A stretch of 64,000 nt of DNA from JASHPR01 sp963833885 (GCA_963833885.1 CAWHZU010000023.1:248001-312000), one strand, 5' to 3'. Counted from the stretch's first letter, positions 34,590 to 43,159 are shown. Translations and numbers: made by a program. The notes: a model not told the origin generated them from the sequence alone.

Positions 34590-35540
34590 TCATTGGTCTC
34601 CGGGCGCTTGTTCGCCCTGCTCGCCACCCGGCTCCCCGGGGACTCGGCGGCTGTCCGCCCGGACTCTGAGCCAGCCGTCGTAGAACCAGCGCCCGAACAA
34701 CTGGCCGCCATAGATGACCCAGCCGACGCCGATCAGCCACGACTGCAGGATCAAGACGGTGCCCACCGCGCCGTAGGTGACCGCGTTCGTGGCGATGAGC
34801 GGCTCGAAGACCAGGGTGGAGAACGCGCGCAGGCCAGCCAGGAACGCCACCGTGGCCACCGCGCCTGGCAGCGCCGCCAGATAGCTCACCCGGCCGCCGA
34901 GCAGGAAGCGAAGCCCCCACCAGAAGAAGACGATGCCGAGTACCAGAGCCACCGACACCCGGCTCACCGTCTCGGCCGGCGCGCTGCTCGTCAACGCCCC
35001 CACCGTGGCCGCCGCGTAGATGTAGGCGATCAGGGCGACCAGCCACACCGCCTGGCGCCAGATCTTGTGCCACGGCCCGGCGGGAAGGCTCCACACCCTT
35101 TCGAACGCGGCCTGCACACTGCCCCCGAACATCACCCCGAAGAGTCCCAGCAGCACGGCGCTGAGCACGCTAGTGGTGCCCAGCACCTGGGCAGGCGTGG
35201 AAAAGAGCCGTACCACCGCGTGGGCGGAGTCTCGGGTCAGGCCCATGCCGTAGACCACCCACACGGCGACCCCGTGATGCTCGGCAGCGCTGGCGGCCGC
35301 GACGACGACAAGCAGCGGGATCACGGTGAGCATGGACAGGGCGGCGAAACCCATAGCCCGGCCCGTCAGCTCGAAGTCCTTGGCGCTCTGGTACAGGTCC
35401 TTAAGCCGGAAATCGCGCCAGACCCGCTCGGCGAGCAGGCGTGCTGACCGGCGCACCGCCCGGTGTCGGCTCTGGCCCAGCTGCTTTCGCACAAGGTTCA
35501 TTCTGCGGCTGGCCAGTTCTCGGCCCGGTTCACCAGGCAT
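34590..35540 (-). CDS. YihY/BrkB-like membrane protein, second paralogue
   Basis: 316 residues with six membrane segments: AMGFAALSMLTVIPLLVVVAA, VLSAVLLGLFGVMFGGSVQAA, AVWLVALIAYIYAAATVGAL, VSVALVLGIVFFWWGLRFLLG, LAALPGAVATVAFLAGLRAF and AVGTVLILQSWLIGVGWVIYG. The spacing and the 'R-Q-x-x-W' loop fit the YihY fold, though it is diverged from the protein at 14.2 kb. The C-terminal tail is charged (EPGGEQGEQAPGDQ). The gene after it on this strand is the hypothetical at 33.8 kb. Function is unknown. Confidence 0.82.
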   Translation of the reverse strand: MPGEPGRELASRRMNLVRKQLGQSRHRAVRRSARLLAERVWRDFRLKDLYQSAKDFELTGRAMGFAALSMLTVIPLLVVVAAASAAEHHGVAVWVVYGMGLTRDSAHAVVRLFSTPAQVLGTTSVLSAVLLGLFGVMFGGSVQAAFERVWSLPAGPWHKIWRQAVWLVALIAYIYAAATVGALTSSAPAETVSRVSVALVLGIVFFWWGLRFLLGGRVSYLAALPGAVATVAFLAGLRAFSTLVFEPLIATNAVTYGAVGTVLILQSWLIGVGWVIYGGQLFGRWFYDGWLRVRADSRRVPGEPGGEQGEQAPGDQ

Positions 35541-35652
35541 AACCCGCCCCCGACTCCACCACCGACCATCCTGCGCGATTACCCAGCCGATGGAGCCCTT
35601 AACATCCGCCGTCGTGCGGTGAGGAAACCGAACTCCCCCTCAGTTCCTAACG

Positions 35653-35996
35653 TCACACGATGGTATCCGCCTCGGCGATGAGTTCCAGGATCCGAGCCGG
35701 GGGCAGGTGCTGCTCGTAGATCCGCACGCCGAACGGCGAGAGCGCGTCCTCGATCGCGTTCACCAGCGTCGGCGGCGCGACGATCATGCCGCCCTCGCCC
35801 ACGCCGCGGAAGTTGACATCGGCGTCGAGCGGCACGGTCTCGAGGTGCTCGATCTCTATGCGCGGCACGTCGCACGCGGTCGGCAGCAGGTAGTCCATGA
35901 ACGTGGCCGACTGGCAGTTGCCGTCCTCGTCATACGCCGACCGTTCCAGCAGCACCGCGCCGATGCCCTGCGCGACGCCGCCCCGGATCTGGCCCT
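35653..35996 (-). pseudogene. 3' fragment of molybdenum hydroxylase large subunit
   Basis: The last ~100 codons of the large-subunit gene at 40.3-42.6 kb are repeated here, including MLLERSAYDEDGNCQSATF and FRGVGEGGMIVAPP. The fragment ends EADTIV-stop, whereas the full gene ends EADSGQ-stop. There is no start or 5' part; the fragment joins unrelated island sequence at 35997. It is most simply the original chromosomal end of the gene, cut off by the island. Confidence 0.9.
35666..35996. repeat. Left copy of 331-bp direct repeat bounding the island
   Basis: It appears base-for-base identical to 40283-40613 in the same orientation; translations in both strands agree throughout. The bases immediately outside differ at both ends (A versus G on the left, T versus C on the right). 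Confidence 0.93.
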
Positions 35997-36106
35997 TGCA
36001 ATGGCTCTTCTCGTAGCTCCCTCACGGCGATGACATGCTTCTGACCTGCAGGGATACGAGCTGTAGGCTACGCTAACCTGCCAGTGGGCAAAGCAACACC
36101 GACTAA

Positions 36107-36120
36107 CTGCCTATAGGCAG
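36107..36120. promoter_or_regulatory. Palindrome upstream of the HTH/DUF5753 gene
   Basis: CTGCCTATAGGCAG is a perfect 14-bp palindrome 120 bases before the regulator start. A weaker TGCC-AGTG-GGCA copy lies at about 36079-36090. It is a possible autoregulatory operator. Confidence 0.45.
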
Positions 36121-36239
36121 ATTGCGAGCTCGCCAAAAGCTGCTAGGCTGCAGTCTTGGCAAACTGACGCAACCCTCACACCCGAGATGCCAGCGTTGCG
36201 GTCACACTGGCTAGCCGTACCGCAAGCTGGAGGAAACAT

Positions 36240-37094
36240 ATGCCCACATATCAGGATCCGAGCTTCTACCGCAGGCGAGTGCGCGAGGCCCTTCGCAAAG
36301 CAAGGGAGGCTGCGGGGATTACTCAACGAGATGCAGCTGCAGCTTTGGATTGGTCGATGTCAAAACTTGTGCGTATTGAGGCCGGATCAGTTGGAATTTC
36401 CACTACCGATCTTAGAGCGCTTCTTGGACTCTACGCGATTGATGATGAGAATCTTATCAATCAACTCGTAGACATGGCTCGGGCCAGCAAAGAGCGCCCA
36501 TGGTTCAGTCGATATCAAAACATTCTGTCACAGGCTTTCGCTCAATATCTCGGCTATGAGAGCTCTGCTGCCGTAATAAGAGGCTTTCAGCCACTAACAA
36601 TGCCTGGCCTACTTCAAACAGACGATTATGCGCGAGCCATTCTTGAAGCGTCTCGTGCTAGCGAGATTGAGGAGCGCGTTGATCTGCGAATGAGTCGTCA
36701 GGAACTGCTCGAGCGCGAGGAAATTCCAGCAGTTTTTTACATCCTTGATGAGGCGGCGCTTCACCGCCTGGTTGGCGGACCAACCGTAATGCGTGGCCAA
36801 CTTCGCCACTTGAAGGAGATCGGTTCACAATCCAAGGTGTCCATAAGGATCGTTCCCTTCTCAGCTGGAGCGCACTCATCAATGGCCGGCTCCTTCACCA
36901 TCCTTGAGTTCGCGGACTGGGATGAAGATGTCTTGTATCTAGAGACTTCAGGAGGAAGTGTCACGAGCCGCGAGGATCAGAAGGTTGTCGCTGAGTACCG
37001 CGAGAGCTTTGAGCTACTGAGCGATATGGCGCTTAACGAACAGGAGAGCGATGCCCTCATTGAGTCGCTCATTAACAAGCTTCATAATTCATGA
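36240..37094 (+). CDS. HTH (XRE/Scr1-type) regulator with DUF5753 domain
   Basis: 284 residues, ATG at 36240 after CTGGAGGAAAC. An N-terminal XRE HTH (REALRKAREAAGITQRDAAA, LDWSMSKLVRIEAGSVGIS) is followed by a C-terminal DUF5753 domain: AQYLGYESSAAVIRGFQPLT, MPGLLQTDDYARAIL, LYLETSGG and VAEYRESFELLSDMAL. This family is an actinomycete hallmark and is usually paired with a DUF397 protein, as here at 38.0 kb. Such pairs affect development or act in toxin-antitoxin-like fashion. Codon use is clearly lower in GC than the flanking chromosome, suggesting transfer with the island. Confidence 0.93.
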   Translation: MPTYQDPSFYRRRVREALRKAREAAGITQRDAAAALDWSMSKLVRIEAGSVGISTTDLRALLGLYAIDDENLINQLVDMARASKERPWFSRYQNILSQAFAQYLGYESSAAVIRGFQPLTMPGLLQTDDYARAILEASRASEIEERVDLRMSRQELLEREEIPAVFYILDEAALHRLVGGPTVMRGQLRHLKEIGSQSKVSIRIVPFSAGAHSSMAGSFTILEFADWDEDVLYLETSGGSVTSREDQKVVAEYRESFELLSDMALNEQESDALIESLINKLHNS

Positions 37095-37203
37095 GCTATA
37101 ACACCTCTGCAGCTAAGCAGATATATATGCCGTACTCAATTGGTCGGATTGTCGTGCTTGAGCCATTGTGCTGGGCGCATGATGATTCAAGCGCAAGGCG
37201 AAG

Positions 37204-37638
37204 ATGGGTGACCCGATGTCAGAAGCGGTCGCCGGAGATGGCCCGGAATCGAAGCAAGCTCGCAGACCAAGCATCGATGAAAGCAACGGGAGCGATGCTT
37301 CAGCCGACCAGCGACATGGCATCGCTGAGGCTCCGAGAGATATGTCCGGCGCTTCCTGGGTTATCTATGCGACGCTGAATAGCGATGATATGACGAGGAG
37401 GCTTTGTCGTATTATCGGTCAAATCGCCGTAGCCGGGGCTAGCATTGTCCTACCTTTGTTGGCCATAGTAGTCATACTGATGGTGAAGGCCCCAGCAGAC
37501 CTGAAGTATGTTATGGCCGGTGGCTCGACTGTGGCAATCTGGATCGGCACGTGGACCTTTGGTAGATACCGGAGCAGAAGGCGCCATCCCAGGCAGTTGA
37601 CGCAACGGGAAGATCAGGAGATCAATGATTCCGGTTAG
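37204..37638 (+). CDS. Small two-helix membrane protein of the island
   Basis: 144 residues with a hydrophilic N-terminus (~60 residues) and two adjacent transmembrane helices (IIGQIAVAGASIVLPLLAIV VILMV and YVMAGGSTVAIWIGTWTFG), then a basic tail (RYRSRRRHPRQ). A second Met four codons in is an alternative start. The ribosome site is weak. Another frame (37091-37378), starting on the regulator's stop as ATGA, overlaps it; the membrane-protein frame looks more protein-like. No family was recognised. Confidence 0.55.
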   Translation: MGDPMSEAVAGDGPESKQARRPSIDESNGSDASADQRHGIAEAPRDMSGASWVIYATLNSDDMTRRLCRIIGQIAVAGASIVLPLLAIVVILMVKAPADLKYVMAGGSTVAIWIGTWTFGRYRSRRRHPRQLTQREDQEINDSG

Positions 37639-37906
37639 ACCGGAAGCACCATTCCAAAATATTTAGCCCAGACTCTGAAGCGAAGATAGCACCTGCTGAA
37701 AGGGCGACTGTTACGATCGCCCAAGAGGTGATGCGAGCAACCCCGTTTAGGCGTTGTGACACCAAAGCGCCAATAGCCGTCGCAGTGGGCCCCATCACAA
37801 CTCCGTATGCAACTAGCACAAAGCCTCGCCGCCGATTTATATAAGTTGGCTTATCAGCCTCTTTGCCAGGCGGCCCACCAACAGGCAGATCGGCGCGAGT
37901 ACTCAT
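37622..37906 (-). CDS. Small two-helix membrane protein of the island (opposite strand)
   Basis: 94 residues: MSTRADLPVGGPPGKEADKP, then a basic stretch and two hydrophobic helices (FVLVAYGVVMGPTATAIGAL and ITSWAIVTVALSAGAIFA). It is tail-to-tail with the previous gene, overlapping 17 bases. The ATG at 37906 is clean. No known family. Its size and topology, like its neighbour's, would suit a holin-like, immunity or toxin role, but nothing specific supports this. Confidence 0.5.
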   Translation of the reverse strand: MSTRADLPVGGPPGKEADKPTYINRRRGFVLVAYGVVMGPTATAIGALVSQRLNGVARITSWAIVTVALSAGAIFASESGLNILEWCFRSNRNH

Positions 37907-38033
37907 TGTTACTTGTCACCCCTCTAACGTCTCAGCCATGGAAACCTCACGTGTCAGTACCGGGCAAGGCAATCTTACAGTCGAAGCGTCCGCTACCCTC
38001 ACCGTTCAGAGTGGACGCGAGTTCGCGGGCGTC

Positions 38034-38261
38034 TCAGCCCTCGGACAACGGATCAGGCGGGTCGACTTCAAACTCATTGTTGCGAACGCCTGCCAAGAAG
38101 GCATGCCATTCCGAGTATGTGAAGCGTAAGATTTTCTCCTGGTGATCTTGGGAGTGACGGACGAGCACGTCCGCTGAGCTGATCGCGACCTCGACGCAGT
38201 TGGCGTCCTCGCTCCTTGAGGACTTTCGCCAGGTCAAACCGCCAGCTTCCAGGTCGGCCAT
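38034..38261 (-). CDS. DUF397 domain protein
   Basis: 75 residues, essentially one DUF397 domain: LTWRKSSRSEDANCVEVAIS, VLVRHSQDHQEKILRFTYSE and WHAFLAGVRNNEFE. The ATG at 38261 is preceded by AGGAAGGACC, a strong ribosome site; the open frame runs 79 codons further but without support. DUF397 proteins partner the XRE/DUF5753 regulators of actinomycetes. The likely partner is the regulator at 36.2 kb, here separated from it and on the opposite strand. Confidence 0.9.
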   Translation of the reverse strand: MADLEAGGLTWRKSSRSEDANCVEVAISSADVLVRHSQDHQEKILRFTYSEWHAFLAGVRNNEFEVDPPDPLSEG

Positions 38262-38397
38262 GGTCCTTCCTCCCGTCGTGGCATCCCATACGCATCGCTG
38301 GGCTCCGTCGCGGTGGGCGGCCACACTCAGTTGTTTTACGACTATAGGCCGGCATGACCGACCTGGCGAGGGCGCACCTTGAACCTGTTTAGATCGT

Positions 38398-38479
38398 CGC
38401 CTCCGAGGCTGAACGCCTAGCCTTGGAGGCGTGAGCGACTGAGCGCTTCGGAGGAACGTGTGATCCCTTCGAACGAAGG
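38398..38479. promoter_or_regulatory. Two inverted repeats upstream of the DUF397 gene
   Basis: CGCCTCCGAGGCT (38398-38410) pairs with AGCCTTGGAGGCG (38419-38431) apart from one G-T position. CCTTCG-AA-CGAAGG is at 38466-38479. The stretch 38262-38503 otherwise holds no gene. The repeats could be operators or ends of a lost element. Confidence 0.4.
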
Positions 38480-38503
38480 AGAGATCCGAGCACATCACCG
38501 GCT

Positions 38504-38920
38504 GTGACTCAGTTGCATTACTTCACTGACAATCGCCAGCTTCGAACCATCGGCGACTGGCTAATGCGGCGTTTTGGCCGGTCCGCAGGGTTTGGCTCAT
38601 TATTTGGCACCAACCGCGATCACTCATCCCTCCTCCCGACTAGAGGTACACCTCTAACCAGTACAACCACGGCGGGCGGTCTCAGCGTTACAGCAAGCAA
38701 AACACCACCGGGGCCCGGGGTAGCGGTCTCCGCTACTCGCACGCTCAGCGGCTACGACAGCTGCACATCGCAGCAACTCCTCGGCAATCCTGGCTTCCAG
38801 AGCGGCCGCCCTTCGCCGTGGTCCCCACCGGATGCTCGTCTACTCGGTCGGACATACAGCTGGGTAGAGGAGCACTATCAAGCTCACCGCAAGGAGACCT
38901 CGGTGATGCTTACAACACGA
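38504..38920 (+). pseudogene. Remnant of a secreted-protein C-terminal domain
   Basis: Within an otherwise low-complexity frame, about 38740-38840 reads LSGYDSCTSQQLLGNPGFQS followed by GRPSPWSPP. It resembles the 'LLGNPGFESG...SPW' start of a domain appended to actinomycete secreted proteases. The expected continuation is lost before the IS630-type element. No credible start or full domain exists. Assignment is by motif memory only. Confidence 0.35.
38641..38656. promoter_or_regulatory. Perfect palindrome in the remnant region
   Basis: TAGAGGT-AC-ACCTCTA, 7-bp arms with a 2-base centre. Function is unknown; it may be an operator retained from the lost gene. Confidence 0.3.
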
Positions 38921-40039
38921 TCTTCTAAGACGCCAACGCGCTGAACGCCATGACCAGTGTCCCGGTCCGGAGATGCGTGAGCAGTATCGGCAGATGCGGT
39001 CGATGATCTGGTCGGCGGTTTTGGTCCACTTGAAGGGCCGGGCGCTGGCGTTCCAGATCTTGATCCAGTCCTCCAGCGCGGTGGTGAGGTCGTCGAGGGA
39101 GCAGAACACGCCGCGGTCCAGGCAGCGTCGCTGCAGTTCGGCGAACCACCGTTCGACCTGGCTGATCCAGGAGGAGTAGGTGGGCGTGAAGTGCAGCTGG
39201 ACGCGGGGATGGGCCAGCAGCCACTTGTGCACCGCCGGAGCCTTGTGGGCGGAGAAGTTGTCGCAGATGACGTGGATGGCCAGGCCAGCTTCGGTCTGGC
39301 TGTCGATCTGGTCGAGGAAGTCCCGGAAGTCCACGGCCCGGTGCTGGGCGGACAGTTTGCCGATGACCTTGCCGGTGGCGGTGTTCAGCGCGGCGAACAG
39401 GTCGATGGTGCCGTGCCGGGTGTAGTCGAAGCTGCGCCGTTCGGGCACCCCGGGCATCATGGGCAGGACCGGGGCGGTGCGTTCCAGGGCCTGGATCTGC
39501 GGCTTCTCGTCAACCGCGAACACCACTGCGCCATCGGGCGGGGCCAGGTACAGCCCCACCACGTCGCGGATCTTGTCAATCAGCAGCGGGTCTGGGGAGA
39601 TCTTGAAGTCCTGCGTGCGCCACGGCTGCAGCCCGAACGCCCGCCAGATGCGGTGCACGCTCGTCGGCGAGATCCCTGCCTGGCGGGCCAGTTCCCGCTT
39701 GGACCAGTGCGTGCCACCCTCGGGCACCTCTTCTAACGTCCGCACCACCACCTCCTCCACCTGGGCGTCGGTGATCGTGCGCGGCACGCCTGGACGGGGC
39801 TCGTCGCCCAGCCCGTCCAGCCGCCGGGCCAGGAACCGGGCCCGCCATCTGGTCACCGTGGTCCGGCTGACCCGCAGCCGCGCCGCCACAGCGGTGTTGC
39901 TGCGGCCCTCGGCGCACGCCAGCACGATCCGCGCCCGCAGCGCCAGGCCCTGCGCCGTCTTCCGGCGCTTCGCCCAGTTCTCCAATGTCCGCCGCTCGGC
40001 ATCAGACAGCACCAGCGGCTCGAGCCTCGTATCACCCAT
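38840..40039 (-). CDS. IS630-family transposase
   Basis: 399 residues from the ATG at 40039 (MGDTRLEPLVLSDAERRTLE). The N-terminal HTH is RSNTAVAARLRVSRTTVTRW, followed by winged segment SKRELARQAGISPTSVHRIW. The DDE triad: Asp in VVFAVDEKPQIQAL, Asp in IHVICDNFSAHKAPAVHK, Glu in TYSSWISQVERWFAELQ. The usual C-terminus (CRYCSRISGPGH) is followed by ~40 extra residues read from sequence beyond the likely element end, so the original stop is lost or normally lies outside. GC content is high, unlike the rest of the island, so this insertion is of separate origin. Probably still active chemically. Confidence 0.9.
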   Translation of the reverse strand: MGDTRLEPLVLSDAERRTLENWAKRRKTAQGLALRARIVLACAEGRSNTAVAARLRVSRTTVTRWRARFLARRLDGLGDEPRPGVPRTITDAQVEEVVVRTLEEVPEGGTHWSKRELARQAGISPTSVHRIWRAFGLQPWRTQDFKISPDPLLIDKIRDVVGLYLAPPDGAVVFAVDEKPQIQALERTAPVLPMMPGVPERRSFDYTRHGTIDLFAALNTATGKVIGKLSAQHRAVDFRDFLDQIDSQTEAGLAIHVICDNFSAHKAPAVHKWLLAHPRVQLHFTPTYSSWISQVERWFAELQRRCLDRGVFCSLDDLTTALEDWIKIWNASARPFKWTKTADQIIDRICRYCSRISGPGHWSWRSARWRLRRSCCKHHRGLLAVSLIVLLYPAVCPTE

Positions 40040-40097
40040 GCCACCAGCAGACTGCGGCCTGAGGGTCCCGTCACCACCCAGCCGGGTTCTGAGACGA
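38921..40097. mobile_element. IS630-type insertion sequence (approximate limits)
   Basis: Limits are inferred from imperfect inverted ends, TCTTCTAAGACGCC (38921-38934) versus the complement of 40084-40097 (about 10 of 14 matching). No clear TA target duplication could be confirmed, so the boundaries are approximate. Confidence 0.5.
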
Positions 40098-40269
40098 AAC
40101 ACGACTCACGTGGTGACAAGGGAACTCAAGACCGAGTCACTAGGCAGCACGGATCCGCGTCAGAGTCATACGCCGACTCTCCGCCGTGGAAGGATTTTGA
40201 ACGTGCTGTCGCGTGCGTTGCCAGGTCGGCGGCCGGATGGGCGCTAGACCAGAACTAGCGCCTGTGCAC

Positions 40270-42618
40270 TTATTGACCGGAGTCCGCCTCGGCGATGAGT
40301 TCCAGGATCCGAGCCGGGGGCAGGTGCTGCTCGTAGATCCGCACGCCGAACGGCGAGAGCGCGTCCTCGATCGCGTTCACCAGCGTCGGCGGCGCGACGA
40401 TCATGCCGCCCTCGCCCACGCCGCGGAAGTTGACATCGGCGTCGAGCGGCACGGTCTCGAGGTGCTCGATCTCTATGCGCGGCACGTCGCACGCGGTCGG
40501 CAGCAGGTAGTCCATGAACGTGGCCGACTGGCAGTTGCCGTCCTCGTCATACGCCGACCGTTCCAGCAGCACCGCGCCGATGCCCTGCGCGACGCCGCCC
40601 CGGATCTGGCCCTCGACGACGGCCGGGTTGATCAGCGCGCCGCAGTCCTCGGTGACGACGTACCGCTCCACCTTCACGATGCCGGTCTCGGCGTCGACCT
40701 CGACGATCGCGCAGTGACTCCCGCCGGACCAGCCGCCTTCGCCGCCGTCGAACGTGGCGATGATCTCGAGATTGGCGTCCACCTCGGTGCCGAACTCGCC
40801 CGACGCCGCGCGGCGCGCGACCTCTCCCACGGGGACGCCGCTCGCCGGGTCGCCGCGCACAAAGACCTGGCCGTCGGTGATCTCCAGGTCCTGGGCGCTG
40901 GCCTCCATCAGATGCGACGCGACGTCGATTACCCGAGCCTTGAGCTGCCGGGCGCCGTGCAGGGCCACACCCCCGGTCATGGTGGCCGACCGGCTGCCGC
41001 CGGTCAGTCCGAACGGGACGACGTCCGAGTCACCGACCACGACGCGGACCTGCTCGAACGGCACACCGAACTCGTCGGCGGCGATCTGCGCGAGGGTCGT
41101 CTGGTGGCTCTGGCCGTGCGGCATCTGGCCGGTGAACAGCACGACGATGCCGTCTTCCTCTAGCCGCAGGCGCATCGTCTCCAGGCTCATCGGGCCGCTG
41201 GGCTCACCCGGCTCGCGCGGGCCAGGGGCGGCCTCGATGAACGTTGCCACGCCGATTCCGAGGTAGACGCCCCGTTCCCGCCCTTCGGCCTGCCGCCGCC
41301 GGAACGCCGGAAAGTCCACGAGCTGGGCGATCCGCTCGAGCGACTCCTTGGTCGTGACGCCGACGAGCGGGCGGCCGGTCACCATGACGGCCGGCGGGTC
41401 GGTGATCACGGCGGCGTTCCGCAGCCGCATCTCGAACGGGTCGAGGCCGAGGTCCTTCGCGATGAGGTCGATGATGCGTTCCCGCACGAACGTCTCGGAG
41501 GCCCACGGGCCGCGGTAGGCGACGTACGTCGCCTTGCAGGTAATGGCCGCGGTCGACTCGAAACCCAGGGCGGTCATCCGGTACGGGCCCGGGAACATCG
41601 CCTCGACGATCGACGGAACCATCGCGCCCATGCCCGGGTACGCGCCGGTGTCGATGACCATCTTCACGTCCAGCCCGAGCAGGTCGCCGTCCTTGCTGAC
41701 GGCGGCCCGGACGTCGAAGCTTTCCTCGCGCGCCTGCCCGGACGTGGTGAGGTTCTCGCCGCGGTCCTCGACCCACTTGACCGGCCGGCCGAGATCACGC
41801 GACGCGGCCGCGACCGCGAGCTCTTCGCGTGATGCCCCGATCTTCAGGCCGAACGAGCCGCCGATGTCACCGGCCAGCGCGCGCACCTTGTCCTGCTCCA
41901 TGCCGAGGCGCATGGCGACGGCGATCTTGCTGACGTGCACGCTCTGCGTTGCCGCGTGCATCGTCATGACACCGGAGTCGGCGTCGTAGCTGGCGACGCA
42001 GGCCCGTCCCTCCATGGGCACGTTCTGGTGCCGGTGCACGTCGACGTGGAAGTCGTAGACCCGGTCGGCACCGGCGAACGTGGCCGCGACGTCGCCGAAC
42101 TCGTGGCGCGTTTGCGGGCTGGCGATGTTGTTGCCCAGGTTCGCGAACAGCGGCGGGCTGGCCGGGTCGAGCGCGAACGACGCGTTCACGACCGGCGGCA
42201 GGTCCTCGTAGTCCACCGCGACGAGCTCGCAGCCGTCCTCGGCCAGGTAACGGCTCTCGGCGATCACGATCGCCACGGGATCGCCAGCGAAGCGCACCTT
42301 GTCGGTCGCGAGCAGCGAGAACTGCGGCGTGGGCCCCTGCCAGCCCATGAGAGCCATCAGCGCGTCCGGCCCCGGGACCGTCATCGCTTCCAGTTCCGCC
42401 CCGGTGTACGCCGCGACGACCCCGGGCAGCTCCCGCGCGGCCGAGACGTCGACCGATAGCACCCGGGCGTGCGCCATCGGCGAGCGCACGAACGCGGCGT
42501 GCAGCATCCCCGGCAGCTTGATGTCGTCGACGTACCGGCCCGCGCCGGTGAGGATGCGCGGGTCCTCCGAGCGCTTGATGCTGGCGCCGGTGTACCGCTC
42601 GGCCGCAATTGCCGTCAT
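40270..42618 (-). CDS. Molybdenum hydroxylase large (Mo-binding) subunit, xanthine/CO dehydrogenase family
   Basis: 782 residues, the Mo-cytosine-dinucleotide catalytic subunit. N-terminus GASIKRSEDPRILTGAGRYV is typical. Mo-site segments: GGSFGLKIGASREELAVA, TYVAYRGPWASETFVRERII, MPHGQSHQTTLAQIAADEFG, and the catalytic Glu in FRGVGEGGMIVAPPT. The active-site loop is AYRGPW, not the AYRCSFR of form I CO dehydrogenase, so CO oxidation is unlikely; form II-like enzymes have unknown substrates. The last ~110 codons lie in the 331-bp repeat, and the final residues (SGQ) come from island sequence. Gene order FAD, FeS, Mo is standard. Confidence 0.94.
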   Translation of the reverse strand: MTAIAAERYTGASIKRSEDPRILTGAGRYVDDIKLPGMLHAAFVRSPMAHARVLSVDVSAARELPGVVAAYTGAELEAMTVPGPDALMALMGWQGPTPQFSLLATDKVRFAGDPVAIVIAESRYLAEDGCELVAVDYEDLPPVVNASFALDPASPPLFANLGNNIASPQTRHEFGDVAATFAGADRVYDFHVDVHRHQNVPMEGRACVASYDADSGVMTMHAATQSVHVSKIAVAMRLGMEQDKVRALAGDIGGSFGLKIGASREELAVAAASRDLGRPVKWVEDRGENLTTSGQAREESFDVRAAVSKDGDLLGLDVKMVIDTGAYPGMGAMVPSIVEAMFPGPYRMTALGFESTAAITCKATYVAYRGPWASETFVRERIIDLIAKDLGLDPFEMRLRNAAVITDPPAVMVTGRPLVGVTTKESLERIAQLVDFPAFRRRQAEGRERGVYLGIGVATFIEAAPGPREPGEPSGPMSLETMRLRLEEDGIVVLFTGQMPHGQSHQTTLAQIAADEFGVPFEQVRVVVGDSDVVPFGLTGGSRSATMTGGVALHGARQLKARVIDVASHLMEASAQDLEITDGQVFVRGDPASGVPVGEVARRAASGEFGTEVDANLEIIATFDGGEGGWSGGSHCAIVEVDAETGIVKVERYVVTEDCGALINPAVVEGQIRGGVAQGIGAVLLERSAYDEDGNCQSATFMDYLLPTACDVPRIEIEHLETVPLDADVNFRGVGEGGMIVAPPTLVNAIEDALSPFGVRIYEQHLPPARILELIAEADSGQ
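40283..40613. repeat. Right copy of 331-bp direct repeat bounding the island
   Basis: This is the in-place copy, continuous with the large-subunit gene body. It matches 35666-35996. Confidence 0.93.
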
Positions 42619-42682
42619 GGTCGCTCTCCTCTGCTCAGTGCTGCCCGGAGCGCGCGCGTCGGCTCCGCCGGCGCGCGGCCGC

Positions 42683-43159
42683 TCAGTGCTCGCGGATGCG
42701 CTCGGCGGCCAGCAGGACGCCGTCGATGATGCTCTGGTAGCCGGTGCACCGGCAGATGTTGCCGGACAGCGCCTCGCGGATCTGCTGCTCGTCCGCGTCC
42801 GGGTGGTCGCTGAGGAACGCGGCGGCCTGCATGACCATCCCTGGCGTGCAGAAACCGCACTGGAAGCTGTGCGAATCCCACATCGCCTGCTGCAGGTCGC
42901 CCATTCCCCCGTCCGGGCCCAGCCCCTCGATCGTGGTCACGTCGCTGCCCGCGGCCTGGACCGCGAGCATCAGGCAGGATCGCACCGCCCGGCCGTCGAG
43001 GATGACCGTGCACGCACCGCAGACTCCGTGCTCGCATCCGAGATGCGTACCGGTCAAACTGAGGTCGTCGCGCAGGAAGTCCGCGAGCGTCTTGCGGGCC
43101 TCCGGGGAACCCGTGCGCGTCGCGCCGTTAACGGTCAGCGTGATGTCCACCTCAGTCAC
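42683..43159 (-). CDS. Molybdenum hydroxylase small (2 x [2Fe-2S]) subunit
   Basis: 158 residues with two iron-sulfur clusters. The plant-ferredoxin-type cluster is GTHLGCEHGVCGACTVILDG followed by RSC (Cx4Cx2CxnC). The helical-domain cluster is CGFCTPGM and CRCTGYQSI. It carries electrons from the Mo site to FAD. The gene overlaps the FAD subunit gene by 8 bases and lies 64 bases ahead of the large subunit gene. Length and motifs are complete. Confidence 0.96.
   Translation of the reverse strand: MTEVDITLTVNGATRTGSPEARKTLADFLRDDLSLTGTHLGCEHGVCGACTVILDGRAVRSCLMLAVQAAGSDVTTIEGLGPDGGMGDLQQAMWDSHSFQCGFCTPGMVMQAAAFLSDHPDADEQQIREALSGNICRCTGYQSIIDGVLLAAERIREH

Noticed and set aside
37091..37378. 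95-codon frame beginning on the regulator's stop (ATGA)
   Set aside because: It overlaps the better membrane-protein frame and shows no protein-like features. The overlap alone is not enough, though it could be a short leader.
40283..40613. 331-bp repeats as target-site duplication of the IS630-type element
   Set aside because: IS630 elements duplicate only TA, and the transposon ends lie well inside the island, away from the repeats.
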